Origin: Betaproteobacteria bacterium UBA2293
Lineage (GTDB): Bacteria; Pseudomonadota; Gammaproteobacteria; Burkholderiales; Rhodocyclaceae
Reading direction: 5' to 3'
DNA: 64,000 bases
NCBI GenBank assembly: GCA_002345845.1
Contig: DDWF01000252.1
Coordinates: forward strand, 16,385-80,384
Under the pieces are notes generated by a model. That model ran no database searches. It was not told the DNA's origin and worked only from the letters and a program-made list of their open reading frames with translations. Below, piece by piece: positions 17,469 to 25,693 of this stretch. The translations under genes and the position numbers were made by a program. How positions within the stretch are numbered: position 1 is the first letter of the stretch; each line of letters begins with the position of its first letter.

Positions 17469-18533
17469 TCAGGCTGCTTCGGCCAGTCCTTTCCACTCAT
17501 GGGCCGACAAATCGATCAGCCGGCCGCCCAGCGCTTCGAATTCCGTCGCGCGGTCGTAGTCCTCGACCTCCTGGCTGTAATGCGTGACCGCATTTACCAG
17601 CCCATAGCCCGACAACTGGCCTTCGGCGATCAGATGGCGCAGCACGCCGGCGCGCTCGCCGTCGTTCAGGGTGTAGCGCTGGGCCAGCACCTCGACCGTC
17701 TTGACGGGGTCGCCGACGAGCGGGATGTTAAGCGTCTTCTGCAGCTTCTGCGCCGTCTGGCGGAAGGTCGTTTCCGACACCGCTGCCTGCACCACATCGC
17801 GCACCTTCAGGAAGAAGGCCTTGTCGTCTGCACGCAGGGTGTCGTCCTGGTAGACCTGGATGCGCTCATCCTCGCCACCGAGGGCGCGACCGACGTGCGT
17901 CTTGCGCAGCGAGCGATCGGGGACGATCAGGCCATTGCTGCACACCAGCCGGAAGAGCAGCGGCTGGACCGACAGCGTGCCCTGGCCGACCTCCGAGTTC
18001 GAGATCACGACACCGGCCTGCACCACGTCGCCGGGTGTCATCTCATATTTCAGGCGCGGCGTGATGCACTTCAGATACATCTTCGTTTCGGTCAGTTCGA
18101 CCGACTCGAAGCGCACTTCGGGCAATTGCTGCAGGATGGGCAGCACGCTTTCGGCCAGATCGAAGTTGTCCAGGCGGCGGTAGCGATCCGACAACACGGC
18201 ACGCACCTGACCATCCAGGGTGCGCAGCATGCGCCGGTCTTCCTCGCTTTGCAGCCAGGTGTTCACGTTTCGATCGAGCAGGGTCGGCTGGTCTTCGCGC
18301 ATGCGCTCGAAATAGGCGTAAGGAATCTTCAGCTTGTCGGCCAGTTGGCGGCGCGCCAACGGCGTGACCCCATACTGCACCGGGCTGCCGCCTTCCTCGA
18401 TAACGAGGCGAGTCTCGCCCTGTTCATCGGTGGCATGGCGGACCAGTGCCGAGGGAACGATCAAGTCCTTCTTCGAATGCAGTTGGCGTTCCAGTTCCTG
18501 GGCCAGGCTGACGAGAGAACGTCCGTTTTTCAT
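17469..18533 (-). CDS. DUF932 (phage/plasmid-like) protein
   Basis: The protein has 354 residues and starts at ATG 18533 behind a perfect AAGGAG. DUF932 proteins are common in plasmids, phages and ICEs; their biochemical role is not established. Visible segments include YGVTPLARRQLADKL near residue 53, LSDRYRRLDNFDLAE near residue 102 and RLVCSNGLIV near residue 175, all typical of the family. It has a structured leader (18534-18610) and an upstream palindrome (18682-18699), and belongs to the ICE replication/maintenance group with the primase and GHKL ATPase. Confidence 0.78.
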   Translation of the reverse strand: MKNGRSLVSLAQELERQLHSKKDLIVPSALVRHATDEQGETRLVIEEGGSPVQYGVTPLARRQLADKLKIPYAYFERMREDQPTLLDRNVNTWLQSEEDRRMLRTLDGQVRAVLSDRYRRLDNFDLAESVLPILQQLPEVRFESVELTETKMYLKCITPRLKYEMTPGDVVQAGVVISNSEVGQGTLSVQPLLFRLVCSNGLIVPDRSLRKTHVGRALGGEDERIQVYQDDTLRADDKAFFLKVRDVVQAAVSETTFRQTAQKLQKTLNIPLVGDPVKTVEVLAQRYTLNDGERAGVLRHLIAEGQLSGYGLVNAVTHYSQEVEDYDRATEFEALGGRLIDLSAHEWKGLAEAA

Positions 18534-18610
18534 AGCAATCTCCTTGTCGGAAAAGAAGAGCGGAGACGGCACCACCCGCTTGCGGGGATGCATATCCCCG
18601 CCAGGGTCGA
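18534..18610 (-). ncRNA. Structured 5' leader of the DUF932 gene (radC-motif-like)
   Basis: GCGGGGAT (18582-18589) and ATCCCCGC (18594-18601) form a perfect 8-bp hairpin with a 4-nt loop. Nearer the gene, minus-strand GTCTCC can pair with GGAGAT at the ribosome-binding site. The linker GGTGCCGTCT is shared with the leader at 21426. See the finding on recurrent leaders. Confidence 0.6.
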
Positions 18611-18681
18611 TGACGAACCGGCGCATGCCGATTCGGATAGGGCACGAGGTGAATCGTGCTGGAACTCCAGGGCTGTCTTCG

Positions 18682-18699
18682 CGATACCGTCGGGTATCG
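18682..18699. promoter_or_regulatory. Palindrome upstream of the DUF932 leader
   Basis: CGATACC (18682-18688) and GGTATCG (18693-18699) are perfect inverted repeats around GTCG. The spacing suits either a dimeric operator or a small hairpin. It sits in the 281-bp gap between DUF932 and the primase gene. Confidence 0.45.
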
Positions 18700-18814
18700 T
18701 CTGGTGTGACAACTACCAGTCGGGCAAATGACTTTTTCGCCGGCACCGCATGGCGCGGCAGTGCCGCTGAAAAAGCGGGTGCGCGCGCCGTGCGGCGGCG
18801 CACACCCTGGTTGC

Positions 18815-19825
18815 TCAAGCTGCCTGTGCGGACAAGGCCTGCACGCGGCGTAGCCACAGATCGCTCCAGTCCACACCAGCGGCCTTGGGCACGAACACCT
18901 GCACGTCACGACTGCCCGTGCGATGCGCTTCGCGCTTCAGTCGCCGGGCCAGTACGAAGGCACCGGCCTGGCCGGCGAAGTCGCCGTCGGCATCGTTGTC
19001 GGCATAGATCCACACCCGGCGAACCGAGTCGGGAATCCACAGCTTCTCCAGATTCCCCGCATTCAAGCCGGCCCAGAACGGCCGTCCCGTCGCGAGATAC
19101 AGTGCGATGCTCTTTTCGATGCCTTCGCTGATCCCCAGGTCCTCGGTCGCCTCGAAGAGACGAACTGCGGCCCCATTGATGCCGGAAGACAGCACCTTCT
19201 TCGCATCCGGTACGGCCAATTTGGCGCCATCCTGAAGGTAGGTCCGGTGCAAGGTGACCGCATGACCGTCCTCGCCCTGGATGCACGCCAGCATGGCTGG
19301 ATACTCGGCGACCTTGTGCGACTTGCCGTCGGCATCCTTCTGGTAGTAGCCCAGCGCCGGATGGAAGCGCAGCACCTTCGGATAGACCAGCAGCGCCACA
19401 CCCCGGCTGGTCAGGTAGTGATCGACTTCATCGCCTGCCATGACTGGCTTCGCTTCGCTCCAGATCCGTTGCGCCAGTTTCTGCATGCGCTCGGCGGAAG
19501 GTTCGTTGGCCCTGACTGGCACCATCACGGGCATCATCCCAAGGCAACGCTCGACATCACGCAATGCCGTGTTGAAATCGATGCCCAGTACAGCCTGCAG
19601 CAATTTGAAGCCGCCGCCTGGGCCGCAACTGCGGCAGTGATAGTTCCCTTCGCCGAACTTGTCGGTGTACTGGAAGCGATCTGTGCCGCCGCACAAGGGG
19701 CACGGCAGATTGCGCCGCTTGAGGATGCGTTCATCGACTCCCAGGCTCGCCAGTATCACAGTCCACCGGCCATGGGCTCGCTGCTTGACCGCTTCGATAC
19801 GCGCTTCGTACTCACGATTCTGCAT
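18815..19825 (-). CDS. Zinc-finger/toprim primase-like protein
   Basis: This 336-residue protein has an N-terminal zinc site (C42, C45, C64, C67: CPLCGGTDRF and CRSCGPGG), as in P4-type and T7-type primases. A C-terminal toprim fold follows with SEGIEKS and the metal-binding YADNDADGD. It lacks a helicase domain (about 335 residues versus more than 700 in P4 alpha). It probably primes lagging-strand synthesis during ICE transfer or extrachromosomal replication. AAGGAG precedes ATG 19825, and the gene overlaps the 3' end of the GHKL ATPase by 14 bp. Confidence 0.82.
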   Translation of the reverse strand: MQNREYEARIEAVKQRAHGRWTVILASLGVDERILKRRNLPCPLCGGTDRFQYTDKFGEGNYHCRSCGPGGGFKLLQAVLGIDFNTALRDVERCLGMMPVMVPVRANEPSAERMQKLAQRIWSEAKPVMAGDEVDHYLTSRGVALLVYPKVLRFHPALGYYQKDADGKSHKVAEYPAMLACIQGEDGHAVTLHRTYLQDGAKLAVPDAKKVLSSGINGAAVRLFEATEDLGISEGIEKSIALYLATGRPFWAGLNAGNLEKLWIPDSVRRVWIYADNDADGDFAGQAGAFVLARRLKREAHRTGSRDVQVFVPKAAGVDWSDLWLRRVQALSAQAA

Positions 19826-21425
19826 GGCATGCTCCTTCTTCAGTGATCAGGGCTACCGAATAGTTGGGGGTAATGCCCACGCCGACGGTGACCTGAAAAG
19901 CCTTGCCATGGAGCAAGGGATAGCGGCCCAGCCGCAACTCCTGTAGCAGCGAGTCCAATGTCTGCACCGGATCGACCGAGCGCAGGCGACGGATCAGGTC
20001 GGCTAACGCATGGCGGTCGGCGTCCAGGTCCGAAGACATGAACTGGTCGTTCTCGTCGATGAAGGATGAGGCCTGCCGCACCGCTTCGCCGGAGGTCTCG
20101 CCGGCCGGGATGTAGATGACATCCTCGTGGCAGACGCCCGCGTCGGTGATTTCGGCCACATCCTTGGCGCTACGAAGGATCACTGAGTTGCAAAGGATCA
20201 CGGTGGGCCATACCCAGCGTCCTTCCAACTGGACGCGGATTTGTTCGGACACCACTTCGACCCGCACCGTTTCCTGATCCAGGAAACGCACGTAGTGCCA
20301 TGCCCAGTGCTCGGAACTCAGGCCGATCCAGTCGAAGATCAGATAGCCTTTGGCCCGGGCCAGCATCCAGCGCGCCGCGTTGTCGTCGCCTAACCAGTCG
20401 AGGGAAACCAGCGTTACTTCGCCGCTCTCGACGGCTTGCCGGGTGGGGGCTACGGCAACTTGTCGGACATAGCTGCGGTCATCGTCTTGGATTGGATAGT
20501 CGACGATTTCGTCGAACAATTCGACCGGTAGCACATCGAGATCGTTGAGTAGATCCCATTGTCCCCAGGCGCGCATTGCCGTGTAATAGATCGCGACAAA
20601 GCGCTCGGGCGAAAGTTGGGTCTTGGCGACTTCCAGCGTCTGCCGCCAGCAGGCGGCCAACTCGGCATCAATGCGCTTTTTCTGGACGTCCTCGTCGATC
20701 AGTTTGTCGCGATCCGGCAGCCGCGCCATGAATTGGCGCGAATCCAGGTGCACGACATTGACCTCGTCGAACGAGCCGTAGTTGGGCTTCATGACACAGA
20801 AACCCTGCAAAAATACAAATGTGTTGTAGCTGAACTTGCCGTCTCGCGTCCCGGTGAGATGGACCGTGCCTATCGGGCTGCCCATCGTTGCTAGGTTCGC
20901 GGCGGCAAATGGCCGCGCCAGCGGCTGGCCGTTGAACAGCACATCAACCGGAAAACCTAGGCACAAGGTCTCGATACGGCTGCCCAAATCGGGCAGATCG
21001 ATCCCGTGCAGTTCTATCCGGGTGCCGGTCACTGCCTCGGCCAAAGACTTGACGTCGATGGCCGCCTTGGCCAGTGCCGCCGTAGTGTCGATATCGACTC
21101 GCTGATGACCCGAGGCGACGATGCAGCGCGTCGCGGCATAGAGGCACTTCGAGAAACCGACCCCGAAAGGGCGCTCTTCGGCACTGGTGGCATCATCCCA
21201 GCCCGATTCGTGAAAACTCAGAAGTTTCTGGAAATCGTCGAGACCACCGCCATTATCCTGGACCACCAGGATCTGCGCACCGGCATCGTAGTCGACTTCG
21301 ATGTGCGTCGCCCCGGCACGGCGGGCATTTTGCAACAACTCAGAGATGAGCGTGAAGCGGTCGGTGAAGGCATAGCGCTGGTTGCGCAAGGCGCCTTCTT
21401 CGTTGATTCGAACCTGTATCTGCAT
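19812..21425 (-). CDS. GHKL (Hsp90/MutL-type) ATPase of the ICE
   Basis: This 537-residue protein has a GHKL ATP-binding fold at the N-terminus: SELLQNARRAGATHIEVDYD gives the N-box Asn near residue 28, VVQDNGGGLDDF the G1 box, and FGVGFSK a glycine-rich lid. ATG 21425 with GGAGAA upstream is the start; two earlier ATGs lie inside the leader. Function in ICEs is unknown to me; the family includes DNA-repair and chaperone ATPases. It is followed by the primase, so a role in DNA handling is plausible. A structured leader precedes it. Confidence 0.72.
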   Translation of the reverse strand: MQIQVRINEEGALRNQRYAFTDRFTLISELLQNARRAGATHIEVDYDAGAQILVVQDNGGGLDDFQKLLSFHESGWDDATSAEERPFGVGFSKCLYAATRCIVASGHQRVDIDTTAALAKAAIDVKSLAEAVTGTRIELHGIDLPDLGSRIETLCLGFPVDVLFNGQPLARPFAAANLATMGSPIGTVHLTGTRDGKFSYNTFVFLQGFCVMKPNYGSFDEVNVVHLDSRQFMARLPDRDKLIDEDVQKKRIDAELAACWRQTLEVAKTQLSPERFVAIYYTAMRAWGQWDLLNDLDVLPVELFDEIVDYPIQDDDRSYVRQVAVAPTRQAVESGEVTLVSLDWLGDDNAARWMLARAKGYLIFDWIGLSSEHWAWHYVRFLDQETVRVEVVSEQIRVQLEGRWVWPTVILCNSVILRSAKDVAEITDAGVCHEDVIYIPAGETSGEAVRQASSFIDENDQFMSSDLDADRHALADLIRRLRSVDPVQTLDSLLQELRLGRYPLLHGKAFQVTVGVGITPNYSVALITEEGACHAES

Positions 21426-21490
21426 GATGTTCTCCATGAATGCAGACGGCACCGGTCCCGGCGGGACTGGCCCGCCAAGGGGGAAGTTGA
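21426..21490 (-). ncRNA. Structured 5' leader of the GHKL ATPase gene (radC-motif-like)
   Basis: GGCGGG (21460-21465) and CCCGCC (21471-21476) form a perfect 6-bp hairpin with a 5-nt loop. It is followed on the transcript by GGTGCCGTCT, the same decamer as in the DUF932 leader, then GGAGAA and the ATG. Confidence 0.55.
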
Positions 21491-21494
21491 CCAG

Positions 21495-21830
21495 TCAGCC
21501 GAGACGGCGGACGGGCGGTGTAAACAACTGGCCGACAGCCAGGGCTTCCATCAAGCTGTGCCTTAGGAATTCAATGGGCAGCAGGTGGCAGGTGCTCAGG
21601 ACCTGGCTGGCAACGTCGAGACGCTCGACCTTCAGGCAGATCGGGTGCCAATACACTCGGTAGGCCAGCCTGTCAGCACCGGCGATGACAAAAGTACGAC
21701 CGGCCAGTCCGGTGAGGACTTCGCTTTCCTTGACGAGGAACTCGATGTCTTCGGGGGCCTGGACGGTCAGCAGGGCCGTTGAGCGTTCGGCGCGATGCGT
21801 TGCGGTATACCTCGCTTTCCTTAAAGCACG
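21495..21830 (-). CDS. Hypothetical ICE protein, start unresolved
   Basis: An open frame of about 110 residues has a protein-like C-terminal part: TVQAPEDIEFLVKESEVLTG, then FVIAGADRLAYRVYWHP and LKVERLDVASQVLS. No ATG lies at a sensible place. The gene probably starts with a non-ATG codon near 21800-21830, overlapping the 3' end of the small upstream gene; a longer frame reaches ATG 21953 but its N-terminus looks out-of-frame. No family recognised. Confidence 0.45.
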   Translation of the reverse strand, partial: RALRKARYTATHRAERSTALLTVQAPEDIEFLVKESEVLTGLAGRTFVIAGADRLAYRVYWHPICLKVERLDVASQVLSTCHLLPIEFLRHSLMEALAVGQLFTPPVRRLG

Positions 21831-22078
21831 GACGGGGAGCAGGGCAGGCCATCGGCAGACAGTCCGGCATCCATCTCCTTGCTCGCCGGATCGAGGCGTT
21901 GGTCGTTGATCCGTGCCAGGGCATCGTGGTCCGCCGGCGGGTCCAGCAGGCAAGCGGCATGCAGCCGTTCCTGGCGGATCTGTTCCAGCCCGACAGCGTC
22001 TTCATAATCCAGACGTCCGGCGATGCCGTAGAGGGCGAAGATCGCCAGCAGGCAAAGGACATCCTTGAAAGTGCTCAT
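21821..22078 (-). CDS. Small hypothetical protein with N-terminal membrane or signal segment
   Basis: This 85-residue protein begins MSTFKDVLCLLAIFALYGIA, a hydrophobic segment that could be a signal or anchor. The rest is soluble, with several Asp/Glu/Arg residues. ATG 22078 has GAAGGAA upstream. A 7-bp inverted repeat (GGCTTGC/GCAAGCC) lies about 30-55 bp upstream. No family recognised; context is ICE. Confidence 0.6.
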   Translation of the reverse strand: MSTFKDVLCLLAIFALYGIAGRLDYEDAVGLEQIRQERLHAACLLDPPADHDALARINDQRLDPASKEMDAGLSADGLPCSPSVL

Positions 22079-22137
22079 GACGATTCCTTCGAATGGGGGC
22101 TTGCACGTTGGCAGCAAGCCTGAAAAGTTGGACGGGA

Positions 22138-22716
22138 TTAAGCGAATAAATCGCCTTGCATGGACATCCGCTTGATCTGTTCGTTGATCCACTGGGGGTT
22201 CTTGGAAAGTCGTGCTTCTATCCAGGTGGGGTTGTGGACGACGGCATCGCGTACCCAGTCGGGGTAAAGTTCCAGCGAGGCGCTAAACCAGGCTTTGAGG
22301 CTGTGGCGGATGTGGCCGCGGATTTCTTCGGCGTCGACCAAGCCGCAATAGGCTATGGGCGACAGGGGGCTGCAACCGACCACACGCAGGCAACTGACGA
22401 AGGAGAACGGCAGGCCGTCCTTTTCGCGTTCGCTGAACACCCAGCGCAGCGTGTCGAACTTCTCTTCAAGGGGCGTCGCGGGATCAGCCAGGTGGCTGAC
22501 TTCTTCAAGCAGGCGCCAATGCAGGAAGACGATGTCTTCCTCGCTCCATTCGATCGGTGCGTCCGCATCGTCGAGCATCTGCTCCAGCGCGGCACGATCA
22601 GGAATCGCCGCAGGGCGGTGATATGAGATAGCCGGCCAAGAGGAAAAGATGGGCGGGAATACGGGGCCCACGGGCGTGGGCTGGGAAGCTTTGGGGGATA
22701 AGCTCTGATTCAGCAT
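22138..22716 (-). CDS. Hypothetical ICE protein
   Basis: The protein has 192 residues. A Pro/Ser-rich N-terminal tail (about 30 residues) precedes an acidic helical domain: DRAALEQMLDDADAPIEWSE, LHWRLLEEVSHL, then LKAWFSASLELYPDWVRDAV. ATG 22716 is chosen because GGAG lies 6 nt upstream in a leader of the radC-like type. No function can be assigned; it belongs to the leader-controlled ICE gene set. Confidence 0.65.
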   Translation of the reverse strand: MLNQSLSPKASQPTPVGPVFPPIFSSWPAISYHRPAAIPDRAALEQMLDDADAPIEWSEEDIVFLHWRLLEEVSHLADPATPLEEKFDTLRWVFSEREKDGLPFSFVSCLRVVGCSPLSPIAYCGLVDAEEIRGHIRHSLKAWFSASLELYPDWVRDAVVHNPTWIEARLSKNPQWINEQIKRMSMQGDLFA

Positions 22717-22790
22717 CGTTGGCTCCAGAAAAAATGGAGGCAATGCGCACCACGGCAGGGGCAGATGCCCCCGTGGGGTGACGAACGGCC
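22717..22790 (-). ncRNA. Structured 5' leader of the 22138-22716 gene (radC-motif-like)
   Basis: GGGGC/GCCCC (22758-22762 with 22767-22771) forms the GC hairpin. Closer to the start, minus-strand CTCCA pairs with TGGAG across a T-rich loop, directly covering the ribosome-binding site. Confidence 0.55.
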
Positions 22791-23253
22791 GAGCCGCTAG
22801 AAGCGGTACGGGAAGAAGAAACTCCTGGGCTGGCTTGAACGGGCGGTACGAACCGCCGTGATCGGTATGCCAGCGACCGATCGAGGAAGGCTTTCGGGGG
22901 AAGGGCGTCCGGGATACGGGAACAGAGACGCCGCGCCCCTGCCTCGAAAACTTTCCGCGATGGCATGGGTGCGATCGGCAGCGGAGTCGCTACCGGCAGG
23001 ACTGACGAGTGCCGCACCGGCGAAATTCAATGGTGCGCACAAATGGATTACTCCAAGGCTTGCCTTGTTTGAATGCAGGGCCAGCTACTGCATGACGTAA
23101 AGGTAGCGACCCGCATAGCCAGGGTCAATCCCGAAGATACACCTTGATCGGCCCCGATGCCGAAAGGCCCCTCAAGCGTCGGCCATTTCCGGTGGCGAAT
23201 GAACTGCCCGCTGCGGAAGATTGTTGCGAAAGCGGTATTTCGAGGAGCACGGC
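22791..23253. promoter_or_regulatory. Divergent gap with a further hairpin and a possible small gene
   Basis: The region separates a minus-strand gene from the plus-strand PFL_4669-like gene. GGCGGT (22842-22847) and ACCGCC (22852-22857) form a perfect hairpin like those of the leaders. A minus-strand 81-codon frame at 22797-23042 has no ribosome-binding site I trust. GGTAGCGAC near 23102 resembles part of the repeated element at 58117 and 61059. Confidence 0.4.
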
Positions 23254-24015
23254 ATGTCAGAGATCCAGATCGTCAAGATAGATGAGGGTGGCGCTAATGC
23301 CCGCATCCTTGCCAAGGAGGCCAAGGTTGACTTTCGGCGCGTTGAAGCCGCCAGCCTGAAAATGCCCACGCGTTTCACTAGCGCCGAGGGCAAGCGTTTC
23401 TTCGCGCGGCTGTTCAATACCCTGCAACTCAACACGCACTTCATCTCGGTGATTGCTCGTACCAGGCTGGACCATGACGACGTGGCGAAGATCGAGGACA
23501 CCATCCGCGCCCAGATGGACACGGTGAGCGAGAGTTTGAACAAGGCCATCGATGGCGCCGAAGCGCTCTTCAAGGCGCACGCCATCACCAGCACGGCGAC
23601 CTATGACACTGTGCCGCTGGATGTCGAAGTTCATGTGCTGTCATCCAGTGGCCGCCGCTTTCTCGAGGTGCTGGGTAAACTCGACCAGTTGATGCCACTG
23701 TTGCAGACCTTGGAAATCCACGAAGTGATCACCACGCAGGCAGTGGATATTCAACGTGCGAGCCTCAAACGGCAAGTGCGCGATATCGCCAATGGCGCGC
23801 GCAATTTCGCCATGGGGCTGCGGCGGCGAATGAACGCCATGGGCGCACGTGATGGCGAAGGCCGAAGCGTGGACGGCCGGCAAGAGACTGCCGTGGTGGA
23901 TAGGGCGGATGAACCCAGAGCGGAAGGTGATGGAGAGGTCGAACCGGCAGTGACGATCTTCGACACGCAATTATCTGAAGTCTTGGAAAGTGACCCGCCT
24001 TCGGTTGGCGACTAG
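23254..24015 (+). CDS. ICE protein of the PFL_4669 / DUF1845 (TIGR03761-like) family
   Basis: This 253-residue protein has a basic, helical core (KMPTRFTSAEGKRFFARLFNT near residue 38, then VIARTRLDHDDVAKIED), a second domain with VPLDVEVHVLSSSGRRFLEVLGKLDQLM, and a disordered acidic C-terminus. This family is characteristic of ICEs related to PFGI-1 and clc; its function is unknown. ATG 23254 is preceded by GAGGAG; an earlier start would add 11 residues without a ribosome-binding site. It is divergent from the 22138-22716 gene. Confidence 0.68.
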   Translation: MSEIQIVKIDEGGANARILAKEAKVDFRRVEAASLKMPTRFTSAEGKRFFARLFNTLQLNTHFISVIARTRLDHDDVAKIEDTIRAQMDTVSESLNKAIDGAEALFKAHAITSTATYDTVPLDVEVHVLSSSGRRFLEVLGKLDQLMPLLQTLEIHEVITTQAVDIQRASLKRQVRDIANGARNFAMGLRRRMNAMGARDGEGRSVDGRQETAVVDRADEPRAEGDGEVEPAVTIFDTQLSEVLESDPPSVGD

Positions 24016-24152
24016 ACATCGATGTCTGCTACTCGTCCCCTTTGCCATTTCCTCTGAGCTAAAAACAACAAGGTTGTAGGTTCATATAGCAACATAAGAC
24101 ACCCTGTTTCAACCGTTGGGAGACCGTCATTCTTGTCGATTAAAAGGACAAC

Positions 24153-24515
24153 ATGATGGCGGTAAAAAAGAAAGACTCCGCTGCTCTGGCGAAGCACCTT
24201 GGGGGCAACCTATGCAAGCGGCGCAAACAGTTGGGATGGACACAGGAAACAGTTGCGGAGCGGGTCGGCGTGGATGTCGAAACCGTATCCCGCATTGAGC
24301 GCGGAGCACATCTGCCATCGCTGCCTACGCTAGACAGGCTTGCGGTTGCGCTGCGCTGTTCTGCTGGCGACCTGTTGTCGAAAGAAGGACCAGTCGAGGC
24401 CAGCGAAGGCGAGACCTTTGGCGCATGGATTTCCGAACTTGGGCCCGATGATCGGGCATTCGTTATGTCGGTAGTGCGGAATTGTTGTGAACACTTGGGT
24501 AAACGCTCGAAGTAG
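24153..24515 (+). CDS. XRE-family transcriptional regulator
   Basis: This 120-residue protein has an N-terminal Cro/CI helix-turn-helix: LCKRRKQLGWTQETVAERVG, then VDVETVSRIERGAHLPSL, ending LDRLAVALRCSAGDLL. The C-terminal 45 residues are unlike known domains (GETFGAWISELGPDDRAFVM). AAAGGAC precedes the start at 24153 (24156 is also possible). It may control nearby ICE genes or itself. Confidence 0.85.
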   Translation: MMAVKKKDSAALAKHLGGNLCKRRKQLGWTQETVAERVGVDVETVSRIERGAHLPSLPTLDRLAVALRCSAGDLLSKEGPVEASEGETFGAWISELGPDDRAFVMSVVRNCCEHLGKRSK

Positions 24516-25172
24516 CAGATATTCCTGCCGACGGGAGGAATACAGGGAACTCAATGGCGTGCGTGAGGCCATTCAAACACCTCCCAGGAAGCTTCCAGAG
24601 GCACCTCAAGGGATTCTGTGAGATGCCGCCAGCAAAAATCATGGCCCTTTTCACCAAGGCAAGCTTGATCCTGGCCAGATTTGCCCGCGATCCGGTTTTC
24701 CGGCCGCAAGCTTGATCTCGGCGAGCCAGAATGGGTTCTCTAATTGTGCCATCTCCAATCGCTGGCCGGCACGGACTCTTGAGGCGGGCGGGTTCTGGAG
24801 CTTCTTGCATCTGCCAACGAGCACCCATATTTTGTAGCCAGGTTCTCCGTCAGCCCGACCCGGTGCAACGGGCACCTTTACCGCTTTCGCGGCGGCGTCG
24901 CAGTCGATACCTGCCTGTTGTCCGACGCTCCGCTGCCGCATGTGCAGCGCGGTGCAGTGCCGGATCAGCTATTTTTTCCAGACCCGTACGCCCTTGGCCA
25001 TCAAGGCGCGAAATTCAATTTTTTGCTCATCTTTCCATGCTGTGCGACCGGGGCGCCCGCAGCATGCCGTCGAGTTCAGCGTTCCCTATCGGCTCGCGCC
25101 ATCCTGACCTAGCGCGGCCACTACAGAGCAGGTCATTTCCTTTAACAGCGTCAGCTGCAACGAGGTTCGATC
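24516..25172. other. 657-bp gap with a possible gene remnant
   Basis: No gene is well supported here. A minus-strand frame at 24651-24941 reads like a decayed protein (GYKIWVLVGRCKKLQN, then VRAGQRLEMAQLENPFWLAE), without a ribosome-binding site or neighbours of the same type. The rest is unremarkable. Confidence 0.35.
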
Positions 25173-25448
25173 GTGCCAAAAATCCGTTCCAGGGTCTCCG
25201 CTACGGCGGCGACTTCCAACCCTCTTTCTACTACACCAGTCATGCCGACTGCGATCCTGACGCTCCCCGAGACCGGGTTCCTGCGTCAGCGGCAGGTCCT
25301 GGCTTTCGTTCCTATTTCCAAATCGACCCTCTGGCGGCGCATACAGGCGCACACTTTTCCGGACCCGGTCAAGCTCTCGGAGCGCGTGACCGTCTGGCGC
25401 GCCGAAGATATCCGCCGCTGGATCGGGCAGCAAGGGGAACCGGTCTGA
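25173..25448 (+). CDS. AlpA-family DNA-binding regulator
   Basis: This protein has 91 residues, or 68 if it starts at ATG 25242. The C-terminal part is an AlpA/MerR-like winged helix: FLRQRQVLAFVPISKSTLWR, then FPDPVKLSERVTVWRAEDIRRWI. AlpA proteins activate excision or integrase genes in P4-like elements and ICEs. It lies 245 bp upstream of the recombinase-like gene, in line with control of recombination. A GTG start with CGAGG upstream is taken. Confidence 0.82.
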   Translation: MPKIRSRVSATAATSNPLSTTPVMPTAILTLPETGFLRQRQVLAFVPISKSTLWRRIQAHTFPDPVKLSERVTVWRAEDIRRWIGQQGEPV

Positions 25449-25693
25449 TATCCGAATCAAGTATGGGAGATTGGCTCGTAGCGGCGTCGTTTGCGCCGCA
25501 ACCGGGCCGCTACCGATCCACTGCGCAATGCGTGCATACCGTCTTCGATCAGGGGACTCTACCGAGCATCATGGCGCTCTTGATCTGATGACGAAATCCC
25601 GCACCTTTCCGGGCGATTTCGCCTGGCAATGGGTGCATCGGCGCTTGAGTATTCGGAAAGATGTCGGTCGACAGATGATGGGAGAAGCAGGTC

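Noticed and set aside
22797..23042. 81-codon minus-strand gene in the divergent gap
   Set aside because: It has low-complexity Ser/Pro/Arg composition, no ribosome-binding site, and it overlaps likely leader hairpins.
24651..24941. Minus-strand 96-codon gene
   Set aside because: Parts look protein-like, but no ribosome-binding site, family match or operon partner was found; it is kept only as a possible remnant.
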